Source of the DNA: Paenibacillus cremeus
GTDB taxonomy: Bacteria > Bacillota > Bacilli > Paenibacillales > NBRC-103111
Direction: 5' to 3'
DNA length: 64,000 nt
Assembly: GCF_007786445.1 (NCBI RefSeq)
Contig: NZ_VNJI01000004.1
Location: 62,001 to 126,000 of the forward strand
Positions 1-9,027 of this stretch are shown here, one piece after another (the stretch's first letter is position 1; each line of letters opens with the position of its first letter). The notes beneath the pieces were generated by a model that did no database searches, was not told where the DNA came from, and saw only the letters and a list, made by a program, of their open reading frames with translations. Both the position numbers and the translations under genes were made by a program.

Positions 1-14
1 GTTGTTTTTTTCAT
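1..14 (-). CDS. Start of a gene running off the left edge (possible solute-binding protein)
   Basis: A GGAGGG ribosome site (about 29-34) precedes an ATG at 12-14 that reads MKKT before the window ends. It lies 30 bases downstream of the LplC-like permease on the same strand. A basic N-terminus right after an LplB-LplC permease pair fits the solute-binding lipoprotein of that transporter. Only four codons are visible, so this is inference from gene order, and the site-to-start spacing is long. Confidence 0.35.
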
Positions 15-43
15 CGTGAAAATGACCCTCCTTCGTGTTTTAC

Positions 44-946
44 TTATCCTTTTAAAGCACCGATCATCACGCCCTTGACAAAATAGCGCTGTACAAATGG
101 GTAAACCAGCATCAGAGGAGCCGTAGCCACCACGATGAGCGAGTATTTCAGCAAATCGGACAAACCGGCGAGCTCCGCCATCTGTTTGGAATCGCCTATC
201 ATGTCAGAGTTGACCTGGCTGCGGATCAGCACTTCCCGCAGTACGAGCTGCAGCGGATACCACTTCGGGTTCTTTAAGTACATCAAGGCATTAAAATATT
301 GGTTCCAGTGCTCGACTCCGTAATAGAGTGCAATAACCGCGACAATCGGCCCGGATAAAGGTAGCACAACCTTCCACAGAAAGGTCAGATCGTTGCAGCC
401 GTCGATTTGCGCCGCCTCCAGCAGCTCATCAGGAATCGTCGCATTGAAATACGTTCGCGTAATGACCATATTCCAAATGCTCACTGCCGTCGGCAGCAGC
501 AGCGCCCAAGGGGTATCCAGCAGATTTAGATTTTTGACCAGCAAATAGGTCGGGATTAAGCCTCCACTGAAAAACATCGTGAATGCGAACAGCCCCATAA
601 TCAAGCCCCGGCCCCAAAGATCCCGCCTGGACAGCGGGTAAGCCGCCATAATTGTCAACACCACGTTGATTAACGTGCCGGCTGCGGTATAGCCCACCGA
701 AACAGCGATCGATCGAAGCACCGCCGGATCACGGAACACGGCCTGGTAGCCCTCGAGGCTGAACCCGACCGGAAGGAGCAGCACTTGCCCGGCTGACACC
801 GCTTCTTTGGCACTGAAGGAGGAGCTGACGACGAAAACGACGGGATACAAGACGATAATCAGGATCACCAGCATGAAGGTATAATTGATGGCGTTAAACA
901 GCCGGTCCCCCGCCGAATCCTTAATGTTTCCCCGTTCTATGTTCAT
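44..946 (-). CDS. Carbohydrate ABC transporter permease, LplC/YtcP type
   Basis: This is an inner-membrane permease of the CUT1 sugar-importer family, 300 residues with six predicted hydrophobic segments. The ATPase-docking EAA loop is visible as EAAQIDG followed by a proline-rich VVLPLSGP. The N-terminal SSFS motif and the C-terminal KGVMIGALKG are typical of the LplC/YtcP branch. It starts 6 bases after the LplB-like gene. The GGGAGG ribosome site almost touches the ATG, so translation may be coupled to the upstream gene. The substrate is unknown; a complex saccharide is likely. No ATPase gene is nearby, so a shared MsmX-like ATPase is inferred. Confidence 0.88.
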   Translation of the reverse strand: MNIERGNIKDSAGDRLFNAINYTFMLVILIIVLYPVVFVVSSSFSAKEAVSAGQVLLLPVGFSLEGYQAVFRDPAVLRSIAVSVGYTAAGTLINVVLTIMAAYPLSRRDLWGRGLIMGLFAFTMFFSGGLIPTYLLVKNLNLLDTPWALLLPTAVSIWNMVITRTYFNATIPDELLEAAQIDGCNDLTFLWKVVLPLSGPIVAVIALYYGVEHWNQYFNALMYLKNPKWYPLQLVLREVLIRSQVNSDMIGDSKQMAELAGLSDLLKYSLIVVATAPLMLVYPFVQRYFVKGVMIGALKG

Positions 947-952
947 CCCTCC

Positions 953-1909
953 CTACCAAAGGCTCGATTGGCCGAATTTTTTGGACAGCTGGTTAACCGA
1001 CATGACTAGAATGAAAGCGATCACATTTTTAAACAGCCCAATCGCCGAAGCATACGAAAAATTAGGAACCATCGATTTCAAGCCGACGTTATACACGTAG
1101 GTATCGATAATCTCCGAGCTGCGCGTATTCAGCGGATTTTGCATGAGCAGCACTTTTTCAAAGCCCAGATCGAATATGCGGCCGACGTTGAGAATCAGCA
1201 AAATGATGGCAATCGGCATGATGCCCGGCACATCGATGTGCCAAATCCTGCGTACCTTGGATGCTCCGTCCATAAGCGCCGCTTCGTGCAGCGCAGGATC
1301 GATGCCTGCCAGTGCGGCGATGAAAATAATGCAGGAGAAGCCGGTATGCTGCCACACGTCCGACCACACGTAAACCGACTTGAACCAGGAGGCGTCCCCC
1401 ATCACATTGGGCATATGCAGACCAAGACGCTCCGTCAAGACCGCCATCGGGCCAATTCTCGGAGAAAGAAATTGAAGGATCAGCCCCACCATAACGACCA
1501 CGGAAATGAAATGCGGCGCATACGTCACCAGCTGCAGCGTCTTGCGAAACCTGACGTTCGCAATGTAATGAAGACCCAGCGCGAAAAGAACGGGAAACGG
1601 GAACGTGGCCACCAAATGGTAAAGACTGAGCAGCAGCGTATTTTTCATAATGCGCCAGAAATCATAAGAATTGAAAAATCGAACAAAATGATTGAACCCG
1701 ATCCAAGGACTATCCCAGATCCCTTTCGTAATCGAATAGTTCTTGAAGGCGATCTGTGCTCCGTACATAGGGGCGTAGCGGAATAACAGCAGGTAGAGCA
1801 GCGGGAGAACCAGCAGCAAATAGAGCTGCCACCCTCTCTTAATTTGGTGCGAAACGGAGTGCTTCTTCGTAGGGTATCCCTCCTTACTCGACAGCGAGCA
1901 GCGCTGCAT
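953..1909 (-). CDS. Sugar ABC transporter permease, LplB type
   Basis: This is the partner CUT1 permease, 318 residues from the first ATG. It has an LplB-like N-terminal segment (YLLLVLPLLYLLLF, then RYAPMYGAQIAFKNY) and the EAA loop EAALMDG. It forms a pair with the LplC-like gene 6 bases downstream. The start is uncertain. The ATG at 1909 has no clear ribosome site, while an ideal AAGGAGG (about 1879-1885) lies inside the frame, 8 bases before an ACG codon at 1868-1870 followed by two lysine codons. That is where an ATG would be expected. The family is certain; the N-terminus is not. Confidence 0.85.
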   Translation of the reverse strand: MQRCSLSSKEGYPTKKHSVSHQIKRGWQLYLLLVLPLLYLLLFRYAPMYGAQIAFKNYSITKGIWDSPWIGFNHFVRFFNSYDFWRIMKNTLLLSLYHLVATFPFPVLFALGLHYIANVRFRKTLQLVTYAPHFISVVVMVGLILQFLSPRIGPMAVLTERLGLHMPNVMGDASWFKSVYVWSDVWQHTGFSCIIFIAALAGIDPALHEAALMDGASKVRRIWHIDVPGIMPIAIILLILNVGRIFDLGFEKVLLMQNPLNTRSSEIIDTYVYNVGLKSMVPNFSYASAIGLFKNVIAFILVMSVNQLSKKFGQSSLW

Positions 1910-2028
1910 ATTGGGCGTCCGGCCGGAACAGCTTCACTATACAAAACCGCCCGAGTCCGCGTAAATAGGATCGTTTTGCAGCGTATGCATTCCTTGATTT
2001 TCCACGTTGTGCAGTTGTTGCGGCCTCT

Positions 2029-4341
2029 TCAATTTTTGAGCGGCTCTTGTTTACCGGCGTTTCGGAAGGCCATGGCGCTGATGCCGACGGACCTTTTGAA
2101 GGCACGGCCGAAGGTGTTGGAGGAGCTGTACCCGACGCTAATCGCAATTTCACCAACCGGCAGTCCGGTATGCAGCAGCTGCTGCTTCGAATGCTCGATG
2201 CGAAGATGCTCGAGGTACTCGAAAAAGTTGATCCCCACCTTTTCCTTGAACAGCCTTGAAAGGTGGGTCTCCGTCACATGATAGCGCTCCGCCAGCAGCG
2301 CAAGCGACAGCTGCGGGTCCGAATAGCCGGCGTCCACATACGCCAAGATGTCCAGAAACCACTGCTGATGATGCTCCGCACGCTGCCGGCTCACCGCCTC
2401 GCACATCGTCTCCAGCCTTGCTTTCAGCGCCAAAAAGTGAGCCTCAATGCTTTCCACGCTGTCAGCTAATCCGTTCAGTGCCTCCGCCCCGTGCTGCAGT
2501 GTTGACTCCCCCAGCTCCGAGCCCAGCTTGAAGCTGCTGGCCAGCACATCGAAATAAAACACCTTCAGTGCAAATACCGGCAAGCTCCGTTCGACAAAAT
2601 TATGCCGATACAGCTCCTCGAGAAGCGTCCTGAGCGGCTCTACGTGACCCGTTCTCACCAGATTGATCAGCCTCGTTTCGGTGCTTTCCGGGTAATAGCA
2701 GCTGCTCGGATTTGGCAGAAGCTCTTCAAACCAGACGATCCGGCTGCCCGTGCTGCGAATCAGCGCCTGCTGGGCCTCCGCGAAGGAACGGGCAATGTCC
2801 ATTTGGCGCGAGTAGAGTGGCCCCACCGAAATTAGGGTTGCGATGCCATAGGCTTGCTGCAGCTGCTGCTGAAGCTCCCTCAAAAAGCAGTCTGCCTGCT
2901 CGTGCACAACCTCCGGTTCGGTATCTGTGAATTGCATCAACAGTGCGATTTTATCTTCATCCACGTCATGGACGAACACGCTGCCGGCCCCGGCTTCGCT
3001 GACCAGCTCCCGGACACGCAGCCGGCTCCGGCTTAGCGCTTCGAGATCGGCCGCTAGATACACCGCGGTCCGCTTCGGAAACGTCATGAGCGCCACCTGG
3101 TAGCAGCTGCCCGCCCATTCGATCCGCACGTGCTCCCTCACCGCTTCCATGTCCAGCTCCGACTGGTATTGCCCCCGAAGCAGCCTTTCAAAGAAAGCCG
3201 CGCGTAGAAAAGGCCGCTGCCGCTCCATCGTGTCCTGAAGCTCCCGCTGGCTTGTGAGCAGCTTCGTAATGCCTTGATGAATGATCCCGAACGCGCCCGG
3301 CGACTTAGAGTTGGAAGCCGTCATGCTGATACTCCCTGAGGCCAGCATTTGCAGAATGGACCGAACCGGTTTGCTGCTTCGGTAAGCCATAAAGACGCCG
3401 ATCAGTCCGCTTAGCAGCATAAACAGCAAAAAGACAGTTACCGTCATCTGCTTGATATAGTTAATTTTCTTCAAGGCGATCTTGGCGGGCTGTGCAGCGA
3501 CATACGACCAACCGTTATAGCTTGAGGTCGCATAGGTGACGACCATATCGTCTGTACCGACCTGGCGGCTCAACACACCGCTACCGCCCGGCAGCTGCAG
3601 GTGCTCCCCTGGCAGCTTGGCTCCCGGTCCGACGATGCTGGTCACCAGATTCCCCTTTTCGTCCGCGATATAAGCCCAGCCCCCGTCCGTTTTAAAGCCG
3701 CCAAACAGCTTGGTAATTTCACTGTTGTTGATCAGCACCAGCACGGTTCCATTCGGACGGTTCGCGAAGCCAAAGGAACGCATGTAGGTCAGCAGCGAGG
3801 TGGTTCTCCCCTGCAGCGTGACCGGCTCGGCAGGAACGAGATCGCGATAATGGTAGGCTTGAACCAAGGAAGTAATATACCCCTTCGGGCGATCCGGATA
3901 CTGCACATACTCGGCGAAATCCTTCAGATTGGCGGTGTAATCGTTGTTTAAGACCAGCTCGTTGTTCTTAAACAGGATATAATAGCCCGCCACCAGCTCG
4001 TTCGGGCTGTAGTAATCCTGAAGCCTGCTTCGCGCTTCGATCGTCCGGTACAGGTTCGATGAACTGAACGGCTCATCGGTCTGCTGCAGTCTAACCACCT
4101 TCGAATCCTCGGTGATGCGTCTGATGAAGATGTCAATCGCTTCCCAGCGCTTATCCAGCACATTCATCCCCTGCTCCAGCAATAAGCGGTTCGATGTCTT
4201 GACCTCTTCCCCCAGAACACTTGCCGTACGGACATAAATCCAGACCCCAACCATCAGCGACATCGTTAAGACAATGAACAACGGCAGCACAAATCGGAGC
4301 ATCAGCAAAGACTCCATTTTGAGGCGCGGCTCCTTGGTCAA
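2029..4341 (-). CDS. Membrane-anchored AraC-family transcriptional regulator
   Basis: This regulator of about 770 residues has one N-terminal membrane segment (roughly 10-35), an extracytoplasmic sensor region, a second membrane segment (about 295-315), a linker and a C-terminal AraC DNA-binding domain with two helix-turn-helices (last 100 residues; YHVTETHLSRLFKE and SVGYSSSNTFGRAFK). It probably senses an extracellular sugar and activates the adjacent LplB-LplC genes. The chosen start is TTG at 4341, preceded by AAAAGGGGGG with 6-base spacing. The upstream ATG at 4365 is rejected because it abuts the U-tract of the sulfatase terminator and has no ribosome site. Confidence 0.82.
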   Translation of the reverse strand: MTKEPRLKMESLLMLRFVLPLFIVLTMSLMVGVWIYVRTASVLGEEVKTSNRLLLEQGMNVLDKRWEAIDIFIRRITEDSKVVRLQQTDEPFSSSNLYRTIEARSRLQDYYSPNELVAGYYILFKNNELVLNNDYTANLKDFAEYVQYPDRPKGYITSLVQAYHYRDLVPAEPVTLQGRTTSLLTYMRSFGFANRPNGTVLVLINNSEITKLFGGFKTDGGWAYIADEKGNLVTSIVGPGAKLPGEHLQLPGGSGVLSRQVGTDDMVVTYATSSYNGWSYVAAQPAKIALKKINYIKQMTVTVFLLFMLLSGLIGVFMAYRSSKPVRSILQMLASGSISMTASNSKSPGAFGIIHQGITKLLTSQRELQDTMERQRPFLRAAFFERLLRGQYQSELDMEAVREHVRIEWAGSCYQVALMTFPKRTAVYLAADLEALSRSRLRVRELVSEAGAGSVFVHDVDEDKIALLMQFTDTEPEVVHEQADCFLRELQQQLQQAYGIATLISVGPLYSRQMDIARSFAEAQQALIRSTGSRIVWFEELLPNPSSCYYPESTETRLINLVRTGHVEPLRTLLEELYRHNFVERSLPVFALKVFYFDVLASSFKLGSELGESTLQHGAEALNGLADSVESIEAHFLALKARLETMCEAVSRQRAEHHQQWFLDILAYVDAGYSDPQLSLALLAERYHVTETHLSRLFKEKVGINFFEYLEHLRIEHSKQQLLHTGLPVGEIAISVGYSSSNTFGRAFKRSVGISAMAFRNAGKQEPLKN

Positions 4342-4366
4342 TCTAGACCCCCCTTTTACTTCCATT

Positions 4367-4402
4367 GAAAAAAAAGGAGCACGGTCGTTTCGCCGAACTC
4401 CT
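4367..4402 (-). terminator. Rho-independent terminator after the sulfatase
   Basis: On the minus strand AGGAGTTCGG pairs with CCGTGCTCCT around a short CGAAACGA loop and is followed by eight Ts. It lies between the sulfatase stop and the AraC gene, so it separates the binding protein-GH43-sulfatase unit from the regulator-permease unit. Confidence 0.8.
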
Positions 4403-4416
4403 TCCTAATATTATGC

Positions 4417-6021
4417 TTATGAATTCACTTTTTTCTTCGATTCCATCCACTTCAGGATGCTCTCTCTTGGGATAACCCCGCAGCGTGACGCCCAGGCCTC
4501 ATATTGCAGCGACATGTCCAGCACTCGAGCCTTTTGCTCGTCCGAGTCCGCCAGATTATGCAGCTCCGTGCGATCCGCTTCGATATCGTATAGCTCCCAA
4601 GCTCCCGGATATTTACGCACCAGCTTCCACTTCCCGATGCGAACGGCCGAGTTGCCCTCATGCTCCCAGAACAGCGGCTTCTCCCGCTCCGCATCCCCGT
4701 CGAACACCGGCAGAAGACTTTGTCCTTCAAAAGCCGGAATCGTGTTCCCGTTAAACTCCGAAGGATAGTTGGCTCCCGTAGCCTCCAGGATCGTAGCCAT
4801 AATATCTGTCAGCTGACCGGGGGTATGTCGCAGAGCCCCTTGATCTTTGATTCGCTCCGGCCAATGCGCGATGAAAGGGGTGGAAATGCCTCCTTCATGG
4901 ACCCAATGCTTATATAAGCGGAACGGCGTATTGGACATATTGGCCCAGCATAAGCCATAGCTTTGATAGGTCGTTTCCCCGCCCGGCATAATGCCCGGCG
5001 TGTTTCCGAACAGCACCGGCTCGCCTTTTTTTGTTTCAGCTCTCGCCGACTTGCCGCGAACCAGATTAGTCCCAGGACCGGGAGCCAGCTCCTCCGCGCA
5101 GCCTCCATTATCGGAAAGGAACATAATCAGCGTATTGTCCAGCTGCCCGCTCTCTTCCAATTGCCGGATGATTCGGCCGATGCCTTGATCCATGCGATCA
5201 ATCTGCGCCGCATAAATTTCCATGCAAAGCTCGCGATACTCCTTATGCTCCTCATCTTCCCAGGCCGGAGCTGCCGGATCCCGCTCGCTCAGCCTCCACT
5301 TCGGATCGATGATTCCTTTCTCGATCATCCGCTCCAGTCGTTCTTTTCTCAGACGGTCCCAGCCATTGCTAAACCGCCCCTTATACCTAGCAATATCCTC
5401 CGGCAGCGCATGAAGCGGCCAGTGCGGAGAGGTGAACGCCGTATATAAGAAGAAGGGCTGCTCTGGGTATTTGCTGGCATGCTCCCGAATATAGCCGACC
5501 GCCTCATCGGCAATCGCATCCGTAAAGTAGAACTCCGGGTCGTTTAAGGCCTCATGCTCAATGTTTTCGTTATCCCTGGTCAGCGTCACGGGGTAAAAGT
5601 AATTGGCCGATCCGGCGATGATGCCGTAATATTTGTCGAAGCCCCGCTGCTTAGGCCAGGTGTCGGTAGGCTCCGTCTTGCTGGTTGCCACATGCCATTT
5701 GCCGCTCATGTACGTTCGGTAGCCTTCTTCTCTCAGCACCTCAGCCACGGTGACGCAGTTCGCGCTCAGGTTGCCCGCATAGCCCTCCGGACGCTGGTCG
5801 TCCACTAGAATGCCGATCCCCGTTTGGTGCGGATGCAGTCCGGTCAACAGCGAAGCACGGGACGGGCTGCAGCGCGCCGTATTGTAGAATTGCGTCAGCC
5901 GGAGACCCCCGTCAGCCAGTCGGTCCAGGTTCGGAGTCTGGATTTCGCCTCCGAAGCAGCCAATATCCGAGTACCCCATATCATCGTTCAAAATGATCAG
6001 TACATTAGGACGTTTTTGCAC
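4417..6021 (-). CDS. Cytoplasmic type I sulfatase (arylsulfatase family)
   Basis: This is a formylglycine-dependent sulfatase of about 534 residues. The signature C51-S-P-S-R55 marks the cysteine converted to formylglycine. N12-D13-D14 near the start and the later DNGG provide metal ligands, and GKWH is the usual second signature. No signal peptide is seen, so it should act in the cytosol on imported sulfated oligosaccharides. The start is GTG at 6021, preceded by AAGGAGTG. The in-frame ATG at 6093 lies inside the GH43 gene and is rejected. It is third in the binding protein-GH43-sulfatase unit. No maturase for the cysteine is in the window. Confidence 0.88.
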   Translation of the reverse strand: MQKRPNVLIILNDDMGYSDIGCFGGEIQTPNLDRLADGGLRLTQFYNTARCSPSRASLLTGLHPHQTGIGILVDDQRPEGYAGNLSANCVTVAEVLREEGYRTYMSGKWHVATSKTEPTDTWPKQRGFDKYYGIIAGSANYFYPVTLTRDNENIEHEALNDPEFYFTDAIADEAVGYIREHASKYPEQPFFLYTAFTSPHWPLHALPEDIARYKGRFSNGWDRLRKERLERMIEKGIIDPKWRLSERDPAAPAWEDEEHKEYRELCMEIYAAQIDRMDQGIGRIIRQLEESGQLDNTLIMFLSDNGGCAEELAPGPGTNLVRGKSARAETKKGEPVLFGNTPGIMPGGETTYQSYGLCWANMSNTPFRLYKHWVHEGGISTPFIAHWPERIKDQGALRHTPGQLTDIMATILEATGANYPSEFNGNTIPAFEGQSLLPVFDGDAEREKPLFWEHEGNSAVRIGKWKLVRKYPGAWELYDIEADRTELHNLADSDEQKARVLDMSLQYEAWASRCGVIPRESILKWMESKKKVNS

Positions 6022-6049
6022 GGTGAACACTCCTTGTATGGTTGTAGTT

Positions 6050-7543
6050 TCATTTCCCGAGTACGATGATCTCGGACAATCCGGCTTCTGCACTTTCAGC
6101 CTGGGTACGGCTAAGCATCAGCTTGACGGATTTTACGTTCTTTCGAGCCACCGTAACGATGGCGGCCGCTCCGGGCTCCTTCGGAAAGGTCACCTCGATC
6201 GGTGTTTGATCGTCATCCACATACAGCTGCCCGGTCCCTACTTTTCTGCGATCCTCAGCACTGTTGTACAATAAAATATCGGATATCGTTTGGGGCTTGC
6301 TCCACGCCAGCTTGACCCAAGCGCCCTTCGCCTTCGCAGCGAGATCGGTTATCCATTCGCCGCTGCCATCTTTCACCGTGACGGCGTACATGCCATCCTT
6401 CAGATTGTCGGGAGGGAACCCTGCCTTGGAGGAGCTGGCCGTGAATGTCGCCTCCCCAGCGATATTGCTCCACCCGGTAGTCCCCGAAGGCATCGGCTGC
6501 TTCGTAATCGTCGGCCCATTCACATAGAGCGTCCCATCCGGCCGAAAGCCGATCCGGTCCATATTCATCTGCCTATCGCCCCCGCCCTTCAGCGGATCGA
6601 TATGGGAATGGTACAGTATGAATAGCTCTTTCCCATCGGGGGAGCTGGCTATCGTATGGTGACCGGTTCCTGAAACCTGATCGTAGGTGGCCTGCAAAAT
6701 CGGATTTTTCTCATATTTCACAAAAGGGCCCATCGCCTGCTTCGAGGTAGCGTACCCGACGCCGTACCGCTTGCCGCAATAGCAATTGGCCGAATACATG
6801 AGGTAATACATTCCGTTTCGTTTCAGCACGTACGACCCTTCATTCCAGCGCATATTGCCGCTTTGAATTTCCCACGCCTGCTCCGGTCTCGTCAGCTGCT
6901 TCGGCTCCCCCTTCACGGAGAGCAGATCCGAGCTAAGCTCCGCTACAAAGATTTGGCTCTCCTTATGGGAGTCGACCTGAAAAAGTTCCTTCGTAAAATA
7001 AAGATACATTCTTCCATCGTCATCCTTGAAAACAAACGGATCAATGGTGCCGAATCCGAAGTCAAAGACCGGCTTCTCCGAAGGATGCTTGAACGGCCCT
7101 TTCGGCGAGTCGCTGATGGCGACTGAAATTTTCGGGATACCGTCCGCCGCCGCTGCCGAAAAGAACATATAATACTTCCCCGCATGCTCGACGACCTCAG
7201 GCGCCCAAAACTTATTGACCGCCCATTTTACCTCCGCCCCGCTCAGAACGACGCCCTCCGCTGTCCAATGAGCAAGATCGCGGGAGGAATACGCCACGAA
7301 CCTGGTTCCGCCGGTCGGATATGCGTAATAGGTGCCGTCAGGCGCCCGGATCACACTCGGATCCGCCACGTTTTTGATCAATGGGTTTTGATAGTAGGCT
7401 GGCGCTGGAGCGGCACTCTCGGGCTTCTCCTTCACAGCTGCGGCTGATTCGGAAGCGCTGCACCCTGCAGCAAGGAAGATTAGAAATATAAGCACGATGG
7501 AAGCGATCCGCCTAAGCCGTTTTACACGATTGTTCACGTTCAC
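6050..7543 (-). CDS. Surface lipoprotein glycoside hydrolase, GH43-like
   Basis: This is a secreted lipoprotein of 497 residues with a lipobox ending at C28 (FLAAGC). The five-bladed propeller of family GH43 is indicated by ADPSV (D61, probable base), IDPFVF (D168) and NEGSYV (E235, probable acid). A C-terminal beta-rich region from about residue 365 may bind carbohydrate. GH43 enzymes cleave arabinofuranosides or xylosides; this one cannot be assigned further. The GTG start lies one base after the stop of the binding-protein gene, so the two are translationally coupled. With the sulfatase it suggests a sulfated or decorated arabinose/xylose-containing glycan. Confidence 0.85.
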   Translation of the reverse strand: MNVNNRVKRLRRIASIVLIFLIFLAAGCSASESAAAVKEKPESAAPAPAYYQNPLIKNVADPSVIRAPDGTYYAYPTGGTRFVAYSSRDLAHWTAEGVVLSGAEVKWAVNKFWAPEVVEHAGKYYMFFSAAAADGIPKISVAISDSPKGPFKHPSEKPVFDFGFGTIDPFVFKDDDGRMYLYFTKELFQVDSHKESQIFVAELSSDLLSVKGEPKQLTRPEQAWEIQSGNMRWNEGSYVLKRNGMYYLMYSANCYCGKRYGVGYATSKQAMGPFVKYEKNPILQATYDQVSGTGHHTIASSPDGKELFILYHSHIDPLKGGGDRQMNMDRIGFRPDGTLYVNGPTITKQPMPSGTTGWSNIAGEATFTASSSKAGFPPDNLKDGMYAVTVKDGSGEWITDLAAKAKGAWVKLAWSKPQTISDILLYNSAEDRRKVGTGQLYVDDDQTPIEVTFPKEPGAAAIVTVARKNVKSVKLMLSRTQAESAEAGLSEIIVLGK

Positions 7544-7544
7544 G

Positions 7545-8858
7545 TTATTTCACCAGCATGCTCTGGATCTCTTTATTCGCCGCTTCCTCAGCTTCCCTCA
7601 GTGCGGTGTTGACATCGACGCCTTTCACGACTTGTGTGGATGCGCTGTTGATGTATTTATTGATAATGTCGTCGTACCGGCTGGCCACATTGATCGGCGA
7701 ATATTTATATTTAAACGGCGCAGCTATATTTTTCCCCTTCAGGGACTGGAAGTTTTGGCCGAACACCTTTTGCACTTCCGCATCCTTGAGCACAGAAGGC
7801 CGCGCATTTTTGGACAGGTTCAGCTGAGATTCCTTCCCGGTCACGACCTCGAATACTTTAAACACCTCGTCCTTATGCTTGCTCGTGCCGGACATCAGCA
7901 GAATTTGCAGCGGCGTATCCACCACATAGGGCTGATCTGAAAACGTAGGCTGTGTGACCATATCCCAATTCAGCGGATCGCCCTTCTTCGCCATATCCTC
8001 GAATTGAGCCAGAGCGCCATTGTAGTCGGCCTTCATGGCCAGCTTCCCTTCCTGGAACATCTTGAGCGTACCCGGCTCGCTGTTCCCCGGAATCGATCTC
8101 CATTCCTTGAAATAATTCAGCACCCGGGCCCAGCCCGGTGTCGTGAGCTGCGCTTTCTCCCGCTTGGCGTCATACTTATCTTGAAGCATCGATAGCGACA
8201 GGCGCGCAAAGGCGACGCCATTATCAAAGCCCTGATATTGGGTCCCGTTATCGTTCACCGTTACTCGCTTGGCCAGAGCGATCGTCTCCTCCCAAGACAT
8301 CCCGTCTTTAGGGTAAGGCACGGCCAGCTTGTCGAAGATGTCCTTGTTGTAATACATGATCGGGAAGCCCAAGGTAAAAGGCATCGCGAGCATTTCGCCC
8401 TTATCGCTGTATTTCGCGACCATATCGGTGGTAGACGTTTGCAGCTGGCTCAGATCGTACTTGTATTTCTTGATGTAGGGGTTCAGATCGGTGACAAGCC
8501 CGAGATCCTTCAGCCGGTTTACATCCAAAATGCCGGCAAAGATGAGGTCCGGATATTGCTGAGCCGCGACTGCACTCTCCAGCGTGGTCCCCTGCTGAAG
8601 CCTTTGCAGCTCTACCGTAATATTCGGATATTTTTTCTTGACCGGGTCGGCAATGATTTCCTTGAATTCGTTATCCTCAATCCCAGAACCAACCTGATAC
8701 ATAATCAAAGTGACGGGCTCACTCGAGCTAGGCGGAGCTTCTTCCGTGGTTGGCACAGTAGACACGCTGGAGGTCTCTTCCCCCTTCGAGCATCCGGTTA
8801 CAGCATACAATACAGTCGCAAGCAGCATGGCCGAGCTCAACCATCGGTTCACTTTCAT
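7545..8858 (-). CDS. Sugar ABC transporter substrate-binding lipoprotein
   Basis: This is a family 1 extracellular solute-binding protein of 437 residues with a lipobox at C23 (LYAVTGC). It shows the usual pattern of a binding cleft, including YPDLIFAG and IMYYNKDIFDKL. It is the first gene of a unit with the GH43 enzyme and the sulfatase and has a clear AAGGGAG ribosome site. It probably delivers oligosaccharide released outside the cell to the LplB-LplC permeases downstream, although a second binding protein may begin at the left edge. The ligand is unknown. Confidence 0.87.
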   Translation of the reverse strand: MKVNRWLSSAMLLATVLYAVTGCSKGEETSSVSTVPTTEEAPPSSSEPVTLIMYQVGSGIEDNEFKEIIADPVKKKYPNITVELQRLQQGTTLESAVAAQQYPDLIFAGILDVNRLKDLGLVTDLNPYIKKYKYDLSQLQTSTTDMVAKYSDKGEMLAMPFTLGFPIMYYNKDIFDKLAVPYPKDGMSWEETIALAKRVTVNDNGTQYQGFDNGVAFARLSLSMLQDKYDAKREKAQLTTPGWARVLNYFKEWRSIPGNSEPGTLKMFQEGKLAMKADYNGALAQFEDMAKKGDPLNWDMVTQPTFSDQPYVVDTPLQILLMSGTSKHKDEVFKVFEVVTGKESQLNLSKNARPSVLKDAEVQKVFGQNFQSLKGKNIAAPFKYKYSPINVASRYDDIINKYINSASTQVVKGVDVNTALREAEEAANKEIQSMLVK

Positions 8859-8891
8859 GTTCTTCGACTCCCTTGTTGGTTATGAAGAGGT

Positions 8892-8907
8892 ATGTAAGCG
8901 ATAACAT
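8892..8907 (+). promoter_or_regulatory. cre site (CcpA operator)
   Basis: ATGTAAGCGATAACAT matches the published cre consensus WTGNNARCGNWWWCAW at every defined position. It lies about 20-30 bases downstream of the predicted start of transcription of the binding protein-GH43-sulfatase unit, a place where CcpA usually blocks elongation. Glucose repression of the unit is inferred. Confidence 0.8.
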
Positions 8908-8931
8908 AGTATAATATTAATATACATAGAA

Positions 8932-8960
8932 ATTATAGTATATATTACCTATTTTGTGAA
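8932..8960 (-). promoter_or_regulatory. Sigma-A promoter of the binding protein-GH43-sulfatase unit
   Basis: On the minus strand TTCACA (8955-8960) is followed after 17 bases by TATAAT (8932-8937). This is 5 of 6 and 6 of 6 to the consensus with ideal spacing. The predicted transcript starts near 8925 and runs through the cre site. Confidence 0.7.
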
Positions 8961-8963
8961 TAC

Positions 8964-8996
8964 GAAAAACCGTTCGGAAAAAGTTTCCGGACGGTT
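8964..8996 (-). terminator. Terminator of the two-component operon
   Basis: On the minus strand AACCGTCCGGAAA pairs with TTTCCGAACGGTT (one mismatch) around a short loop, followed by a run of Ts. It sits just past the histidine kinase stop and before the next promoter. Confidence 0.8.
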
Positions 8997-9027
8997 CTTT
9001 GCCATGCAATCCTTGTTTTCCATTCGA

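Noticed and set aside
6022..6093. Upstream ATG start for the sulfatase
   Set aside because: It would place 24 extra residues inside the GH43 gene; GTG 6021 has a proper AAGGAG site.
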